From a virus, in the IMG/VR virus record IMGVR_UViG_3300033388_001953, positions 1 to 41,373 of that record: 41,373 nt of DNA; one strand, given 5' to 3'. Made by a program: the position numbers and the translations under genes. The notes under the pieces were generated by a model, which saw only the letters and a list, made by a program, of their open reading frames with translations, had not been told where the DNA came from and ran no database searches. How positions within the stretch are numbered: the first letter of the stretch is position 1; every line of letters starts with the position of its first letter. Positions 36,992-41,373 of this stretch are shown here, piece by piece.

Positions 36992-38137
36992 TTAGATTTC
37001 GACTGGAGCAACATCACCCCAACCGTCTACAATCGCATTTGGTGCGACGATATGTCTAATCTTTACCAGATGATTACGAAAACGATCATAGCGACCAATT
37101 CGGTGTTGTAGTTGCCCAGCTATAAGCCCCGGATGAATTTGTAAGGTATTGGCAAATCCAATAATATCACGATTAGGAAAAAACGGCGCTTTGCGTTCTA
37201 TAAAGCTATCTAAATCATTTTTAGGCACACAAAAATTTTCTGCTGCTGCATTCGCTAATCGTTCTTCATCGGAAACATTTGAACCAGTTCCCGCACGTTC
37301 TCCTTCAAGTTCTGTATCTAACATGACAGCATTACGTCCGTGCAGGCGTAAAACGTGTTCCATCTCATGTCGAAGAACAAACCAAAAATTATCAATACGG
37401 TCATGACGTAAAGTCATACCAATAACTGGAGATGTGTTATTTAGCCAGAAACAAACACCATCAATTTTAGCAGATTTCAAAGATTCAACAATAACATACC
37501 TAATGCCGCTCTCGGCGAGGATGCGAGGCACTTTGCGGATTTCTTCTGGTGCCGAAAGTAAAGCGTCAAGTTTTTTAATTGCTGCAATTCCCTTAGACTT
37601 AGAGTACTGCCCTACAATCATTTCTCTTGAGATTTGCCTAACTCGATATATCCATGCTAGCTGAGTAGGGGTTGCAGCAGTTGCAATATTTGTTTTTTTT
37701 GCTGCATGTGGAAAAATTTCAATCTCACTGGGTGAATCTACGCCGAAGAATTTCGCAAGAGCTGCTTCGGCTTTCGGTACATCGCGAATATTATCAGCAT
37801 CTAGCCAACCACGCTTAATCATTTCTCCGACAGGCAAGTCACCAAAGAGATGAGCACGGGCGGCAAGGTCAGGGTCGTTACGTAAAGTGATACGAGCCTT
37901 TGCAAGGTCATAAGATTTTTGAAGTTCTAAGAATTTTTCAGCAGGAATGTCAAATATCTTTCCGAGTAAAAGTGACATCTCAGCATCTACTGACCTTTTG
38001 CCTAAGATAATTTTATTTATTCCTGTTTCATCGGCATTTAAAATGATAGCGAGCACTCGTTGAGTCCAGCCACGAGTGCTTATTAAATGCTGAATTAACT
38101 GTCCGGGAGTTTTAAAATCTTCTTCTGTATTTTTCAT
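36992..38137 (-). CDS. Xre-ImmA/IrrE fusion: HTH regulator plus zinc metallopeptidase (381 aa)
   Basis: Two domains. Residues about 8-85 are a HigA-like Xre helix-turn-helix (TPGQLIQHLISTRGWTQRVL, the recognition helix near NADETGINKIILGKRSVDAE, ending LELQKSYDLAKA). Residues about 200-310 are an ImmA/IrrE (DUF955) zincin: HEMEH at 257-261, third ligand in SDEERLANAAAENFCVP near 289-305. ImmA-type enzymes cleave repressors or antitoxin-like partners in response to stress. Here DNA-binding and protease are joined, and a short partner gene follows. ATG 38137 has no ribosome site but is six bases from a -10. A toxin-antitoxin-like or exclusion module is likely; a lysogeny switch is less so without an integrase. 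Confidence 0.88.
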   Translation of the reverse strand: MKNTEEDFKTPGQLIQHLISTRGWTQRVLAIILNADETGINKIILGKRSVDAEMSLLLGKIFDIPAEKFLELQKSYDLAKARITLRNDPDLAARAHLFGDLPVGEMIKRGWLDADNIRDVPKAEAALAKFFGVDSPSEIEIFPHAAKKTNIATAATPTQLAWIYRVRQISREMIVGQYSKSKGIAAIKKLDALLSAPEEIRKVPRILAESGIRYVIVESLKSAKIDGVCFWLNNTSPVIGMTLRHDRIDNFWFVLRHEMEHVLRLHGRNAVMLDTELEGERAGTGSNVSDEERLANAAAENFCVPKNDLDSFIERKAPFFPNRDIIGFANTLQIHPGLIAGQLQHRIGRYDRFRNHLVKIRHIVAPNAIVDGWGDVAPVEI

Positions 38138-38143
38138 GCTATT

Positions 38144-38172
38144 AATTTAGCATCCTGACACAATAATGTCAA
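38144..38172 (-). promoter_or_regulatory. Promoter and candidate operator of the Xre-ImmA operon
   Basis: Minus strand TTGACA (38172-38167), 17-base spacer, TAAATT (38149-38144), then six bases to ATG 38137: again a leaderless arrangement. A dyad TGACA-N6-TGTCA (38156-38171) overlaps the -35 and is a natural operator for self-regulation by the Xre domain. Confidence 0.75.
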
Positions 38173-38192
38173 CAGGCAATTAGGCCTTTTTG

Positions 38193-38204
38193 TCAAACTG
38201 ACCC
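38193..38204. repeat. 12-bp direct repeat, left of the transposase gene
   Basis: TCAAACTGACCC, identical and in the same orientation to 39122-39133. The two copies enclose the transposase-like gene and its promoter (start-to-start distance 929 bp). Confidence 0.8.
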
Positions 38205-38264
38205 GTTAAATATATATCCTAATTATAATTTATTGTATTTTTAAGATGTTATGGGATAAAAGAC

Positions 38265-38293
38265 TTGACAATGCTTGAGCGGTGAAGTATAGT
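38265..38293 (+). promoter_or_regulatory. Promoter placed for a leaderless start at 38300
   Basis: TTGACA (38265-38270), 17-base spacer, TATAGT (38288-38293), six bases, ATG. No ribosome site before the ATG. Confidence 0.75.
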
Positions 38294-38299
38294 TTAGTC

Positions 38300-39130
38300 A
38301 TGAACAGGTTAGATATAAAGAAACAAGCGCAGATAATAGCTTGCCTCGTTGAAGGGAACAGTGTCAGGGCAACGTCCCGTATGACAGGTGCGGCTAAAGG
38401 GACGGTCTTAAAGCTCCTAGCTGATGTCGGCAAGGCTTGTTCTGAATATCAGGATAAAGTCCTTAGAGACTTGTCTTGCAAGCGTATAGAGTGTGACGAG
38501 ATATGGTCTTTCTGCTATTCTAAAAAGAAGAACGTGCCAGAAGATAAGCAAGGCAAGTTTGGTTACGGCGATATATGGACATGGACGGCCTTAGATGCAG
38601 AGACTAAATTGATGGTAAGTTGGTATATAGGAAGGCGTGACACAGCAACTGGAAAGCTATTCATGAATGACTTGGCAGACCGCCTTTCTAATCGCATACA
38701 GCTAACCACAGACGGGCATAAGGCGTACTTAGAAGCCGTAGAGGATGCCTTTGGCGCAGATATTGATTATAGCCAGTTAGTCAAGATATACGCGACACCA
38801 CAAGAGAACCAGACTCGTTACAGTCCTGCAAAGCATCTAGGGTCAGAAAAGAAGATAATTAGCGGCAACCCTGATAAATCAAAGATATCTACAAGTTATG
38901 TGGAAAGACAGAATCTAACTATGAGAATGGGTATGAGGCGTTTTACTCGCCTTACAAATGGTTTCTCCAAGAAGGTCGAGAACCTTGCTCATGCCGTATC
39001 TCTGCACTTTATGTATTATAATTTTTGCAGGATACATCAGTCTTTGAGGGTAACTCCTGCAATGGAAGCAGGTGTAACTAGTAAGCTTTGGGAGATTGAG
39101 GATATAGTAAAATTAATTAATTCAAACTGA
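38300..39130 (+). CDS. IS1-like DDE transposase-family protein (276 aa)
   Basis: Starts at ATG 38300. N-terminal helix-turn-helix with IIACLVEGNSVRATSRMTGA and KGTVLKLLADVG; catalytic core with KRIECDEIWSFCY (first Asp), QLTTDGHKAYLEAVE (second Asp) and ISTSYVERQNLTMRMGMRRF (Glu). The end YNFCRIHQSLRVTPAMEAGV is standard for this family, usually annotated IS1-like and frequently found as single genes. No terminal inverted repeats are visible; only 12-bp direct repeats flank it. It may be a resident gene rather than an active element. Confidence 0.88.
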   Translation: MNRLDIKKQAQIIACLVEGNSVRATSRMTGAAKGTVLKLLADVGKACSEYQDKVLRDLSCKRIECDEIWSFCYSKKKNVPEDKQGKFGYGDIWTWTALDAETKLMVSWYIGRRDTATGKLFMNDLADRLSNRIQLTTDGHKAYLEAVEDAFGADIDYSQLVKIYATPQENQTRYSPAKHLGSEKKIISGNPDKSKISTSYVERQNLTMRMGMRRFTRLTNGFSKKVENLAHAVSLHFMYYNFCRIHQSLRVTPAMEAGVTSKLWEIEDIVKLINSN

Positions 39131-39133
39131 CCC
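39122..39133. repeat. 12-bp direct repeat, right of the transposase gene
   Basis: TCAAACTGACCC; the copy includes the gene's stop codon (TGA at 39128-39130). It could be a target duplication, a recombination scar or the element's own end. Confidence 0.8.
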
Positions 39134-39154
39134 ACTACCATACTGTTTACGTAG

Positions 39155-39184
39155 TTGACAAACACCTCACAACCATAGTATAGT
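39155..39184 (+). promoter_or_regulatory. Promoter of the replication operon
   Basis: TTGACA (39155-39160), 18-base spacer, TATAGT (39179-39184); start predicted near 39191, giving a leader of about 200 bases before the initiator gene. Confidence 0.75.
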
Positions 39185-39190
39185 AGTAAT

Positions 39191-39391
39191 CATCTCGATA
39201 GTCCATGAGGTCGGCAATGGCCTCATGGATAACAATTAACCCCTTTTGCAGAGGACTGTATATGAAATACCCTACACATTTTAAATTTACCGAAGTAGTG
39301 CCAAGGACGGTTAACCCCGTACAGGACTCATATACTCCTGTCTGCAACCTTGGCACTACTTTTGTACGTTTGAAATCTTAAGAGGTTTATT
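39191..39391 (+). ncRNA. Structured leader of the replication operon
   Basis: Two strong folds. Hairpin A, 39201-39230, is a 12-pair stem (two G-U) with loop GGCAAU. Structure B, 39293-39361, has a 14-bp perfect closing stem (AAGTAGTGCCAAGG with CCTTGGCACTACTT) enclosing two inner hairpins: ACGG/CCGT (39307-39320) and ACAGGA/TCCTGT (39321-39341), a three-way junction. It is followed by UUUUG, a weak U-run, so an attenuator is possible. A 39-codon ORF overlaps it. Confidence 0.65.
39262..39381 (+). CDS. Leader ORF of the replication operon (39 aa)
   Basis: ATG 39262 with GCAGAGGACTGTAT upstream; stop TAA 39379-39381 just before the ribosome site of the initiator gene. The middle codons form structure B of the leader, so ribosomes translating it would unfold the 14-bp stem. 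This arrangement would allow translation-controlled attenuation. The peptide sequence itself is unremarkable. Confidence 0.5.
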   Translation: MKYPTHFKFTEVVPRTVNPVQDSYTPVCNLGTTFVRLKS

Positions 39392-40171
39392 TTGGCTAAG
39401 ATCGACGGCGGTTATTATATTAAGGCAAGGTGTGTTCAGGAAAGTGAGATAGCAACTGCACCCCCTCACGTTAGGGAAATATGGGACTGGTTTCTAATGA
39501 AAGCCAACCACGCCCCCCTTAAAAGATATGGGCATGTCTGTGATCGAGGGCAACTATTATGCACTTATTCAGACATTCAAGAGGGGTTGCATTGGATGGT
39601 GGGATGGCGTAAAGAGACGTATTCAAAGCACGCTTGCGAAACCACAATGAAGTACTTAAAGAAGCGGGAGATGGTGACCACAAGGAAAACTACAAAGGGG
39701 ATGATAGTAACTATATGTAATTACGAGTATTTTCAGAATCCTAAGAACTACGAGAACCACACGGAAACAAGCAGAGTAACTACACGAGAACCACAGACCT
39801 CCGATACCATAGACAAGAATAAGAAGAATAAAGAATTAAAGAAGAATATATATATACCTCCACCAGAAGATTTTGAAGTAACTGAAAAGTTAATTAAGTG
39901 GGCTAAGGAAAAAGAAGTATCTAGGAAGGAGTTACAAAAACAAATAGAGGCATGCTTTGACCACCATAGGGCTAAAGAAAGTAAGATAAAGGATTGGAAC
40001 GCAGCAATAAGAACATGGATCAGGAAAGGTCTTGAGTTTGGAACTGTCAATAAAGTTAAGAGCAGCGATCTCTGCCCTGATTGCAACCAACCTACCAACG
40101 GTAATTATTTTGGCAATCAACAACGCTGTAGAGATTGCCATTTTAAGAAAATAGGAGTAGCGAATGTCTAA
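39392..40171 (+). CDS. Replication initiator, phage O/DnaD-like winged-helix protein (259 aa)
   Basis: TTG start six bases after AGAGG. It recognises the origin and recruits the helicase encoded next. N-terminal winged helix (GGYYIKARCVQESEIATAPP; HVREIWDWFLMKANH; DRGQLLCTYSDIQEGLHW; TTMKYLKKREMVTTRKTTKG; VTICNYEYFQNPKNYEN), a low-complexity Lys/Asn linker near 145-160, a helical domain with KDWNAAIRTWIRKG, the typical DnaD-like helicase-interaction end, and a C-terminal zinc ribbon CPDC..CRDC. It overlaps the helicase start by eight bases. The origin may lie within the gene's linker, as in other phages; not established here. Confidence 0.87.
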   Translation: MAKIDGGYYIKARCVQESEIATAPPHVREIWDWFLMKANHAPLKRYGHVCDRGQLLCTYSDIQEGLHWMVGWRKETYSKHACETTMKYLKKREMVTTRKTTKGMIVTICNYEYFQNPKNYENHTETSRVTTREPQTSDTIDKNKKNKELKKNIYIPPPEDFEVTEKLIKWAKEKEVSRKELQKQIEACFDHHRAKESKIKDWNAAIRTWIRKGLEFGTVNKVKSSDLCPDCNQPTNGNYFGNQQRCRDCHFKKIGVANV

Positions 40172-41373
40172 CATATTGAAGATATCTCCACATTCCAACG
40201 AAGCAGAACAAAGTGTCTTAGGGGCTATATTGCTCGATAAGGGTGTTTTTGATAAGGTCTTAAAGTATTTGTCTGTAGACGGTTCTGATTTTTACATGCC
40301 CGTTCACAGGACGTTATTTCAAAAGATGTATAGTATTCACGCCAAAGACATCCCTGTCGATATAATAACCTTAAGCGATTCAATTAAAGATAAGGCTTTT
40401 TTAGAAAATAATGGTGGAATCTCGTATGTTGCAGCTCTAGTTGAAGCCGTACCGACTGTTGCGAACGTGATGTTTTACGCCGGGGAAGTAAAAAAGAAGT
40501 CTATCAGACGGCATATAATATCCTTAGCGGCAGACATGACAATGGCGGCCTATGAGCAGGAAGACGTGAGCGAGTTAGTGGATAACGCACAGAAGAGTCT
40601 AAGCAAGGCGGCGGTGTCGACAGACAAGCCCTTCGTCCATATCGGGGAGGTGGTAAAGACGGTCTTTGATGAACTTGAGGAATTAAGTAAGTCTGAACAG
40701 AATATGTCGGGTATCTCAACGGGGTTTGCTGACCTCGATGAACGCCTCGGAGGTTTTCAGGATACAGATTTAATCATAGTAGCAGGAAGGCCGAGTATGG
40801 GAAAGACGGCGTTAACGATGCAAGTAGCTTCTTACCAAGCCCTACACGAAGAAAAGAAGGTTGGTATATTCTCAATCGAGGTAGGCCGTAAGCAATTACT
40901 TAAAAACATCTTTGCTTGCCAGACTAAGATAAACACCGAGAAGTTCAAGACCGCTTCTTTTGAGGCCGATGAATGGAGCAGATTGTCAGAGGTCTCGGGT
41001 AGTTTAATAGGCACTAATATTTATATCGATGAGATGTCTAGGTCGGTAATGACGATTGTAAGACAGGCTAGGGCAATGAAACTAGAGCATGGCCTTGATA
41101 TTATCTATATCGACCATTTACAGTTAATTAACGCAGGAATGAAGAAAGAGAGTAGGGCGTTGGAGGTCGGGCAGATAACAGGACAGCTTAAAAACCTTGC
41201 TAAAGAGCTTGAGATCCCCGTGGTGCTTGTTTCTCAGCTTAACCGAGGCGTAGCAAGTAGGGACGATAAAAGACCAACCTTGACGGATTTGAAGGAGTCA
41301 GGAGCTATAGAACAAGATGCAGATGTAGTCTTATTTATACATAGAGACGAATATTACACAGGCAATCGAAGTG
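40164..41373 (+). CDS. Replicative DNA helicase DnaB-like, N-terminal part (continues at base 3)
   Basis: Start ATG 40164 inside the end of the initiator gene, with AGGAGTAGCGA upstream. N-terminal DnaB domain SPHSNEAEQSVLGAILLDKG (about 8-28) and DFYMPVHRTLFQKM; the RecA-like core starts at GISTGFADLDERLGGF. Walker A is GRPSMGKT (208-215), Walker B IIYIDHLQLI, and VVLVSQLNRGVASRDDKRPT follows. The gene has no stop before the window end and completes at 245. Hexameric ring moving 5'-3' at the fork. Confidence 0.96.
   Translation, partial: MSNILKISPHSNEAEQSVLGAILLDKGVFDKVLKYLSVDGSDFYMPVHRTLFQKMYSIHAKDIPVDIITLSDSIKDKAFLENNGGISYVAALVEAVPTVANVMFYAGEVKKKSIRRHIISLAADMTMAAYEQEDVSELVDNAQKSLSKAAVSTDKPFVHIGEVVKTVFDELEELSKSEQNMSGISTGFADLDERLGGFQDTDLIIVAGRPSMGKTALTMQVASYQALHEEKKVGIFSIEVGRKQLLKNIFACQTKINTEKFKTASFEADEWSRLSEVSGSLIGTNIYIDEMSRSVMTIVRQARAMKLEHGLDIIYIDHLQLINAGMKKESRALEVGQITGQLKNLAKELEIPVVLVSQLNRGVASRDDKRPTLTDLKESGAIEQDADVVLFIHRDEYYTGNRS
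41260..41373. repeat. Terminal direct repeat, right copy
   Basis: Exact second copy of bases 1-114. Removing one copy gives a 41,259-bp circle. With a P22-like packaging set the likely physical genome is a circularly permuted, terminally redundant headful molecule; that is inference. Confidence 0.95.

Noticed and set aside
36992-38137. CI-type lysogeny repressor
   Set aside because: HTH plus ImmA-like peptidase can belong to lysogeny control, but there is no integrase, partition gene, divergent Cro-like gene or att site in the complete circle.

Overview
The window is a tailed-phage genome. Its first 114 bases (1-114) are identical to its last 114 (41260-41373), and the DnaB-type helicase gene reads through that junction in frame. 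The contig is therefore best read as circular or terminally redundant, with a unique length of 41,259 bp. The virion genes follow the P22-like podovirus plan: terminase, P22-type portal, scaffold, P22-type coat, gp4-like and gp10-like head completion, ejection proteins, fibre. I saw no integrase, DNA polymerase, RNA polymerase, tRNA or CRISPR array, so the phage probably uses host polymerases and is probably lytic. The host cannot be named. A lipobox protein, a spanin-like protein and consensus sigma70-type promoters fit a bacterium of Gram-negative type.

Layout. (a) 1-858: helicase end, a 53-aa lipoprotein and a small hypothetical gene. (b) 859-1267 has no convincing protein gene. It holds a minus-strand promoter followed by a run of tetraloop hairpins and a U-run (candidate structured RNA), and a plus-strand promoter abutting an ATG. 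(c) 1268-25664, plus strand, late genes: terminase, a tandem GroES-like co-chaperonin, portal, a small promoter-to-terminator cassette, scaffold, coat, completion proteins, GNAT enzyme, ejection proteins including a 1735-aa polyvalent protein, fibre, lysis genes and a second adhesin-like block. (d) 25665-32989, minus strand: about 25 small genes, many with CxxC pairs, plus a 44-unit hexamer-repeat gene, two HNH-type genes, SSB, ERF annealing protein and Gp157-like protein. (e) 33022-33113: divergent promoters. (f) 33181-36495, plus strand: small genes, YopX-like, VRR-NUC nuclease, dATP/dGTP diphosphohydrolase-like protein, and a C5 DNA methyltransferase with a long second reading frame. (g) 36492-38137, minus strand: an Xre-ImmA/IrrE protein and a partner. 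(h) 38300 to the end, plus strand: a lone IS1-like transposase gene between 12-bp direct repeats, a structured leader, a replication initiator and the helicase.

How it works together: initiator, helicase, SSB, ERF and nuclease-like proteins replicate and recombine DNA. The methyltransferase and the dNTP hydrolase-like protein modify DNA or the nucleotide pool. GroES-like protein, scaffold, portal and coat build the head. The ejection set and fibres handle entry, and lysozyme with holin and spanin candidates handles exit. The items most worth checking are the minus-strand structured RNA near 1001-1164, four promoters placed so that mRNAs would start at the ATG, the double GroES protein, the dual-frame methyltransferase gene, and the Xre-ImmA module.
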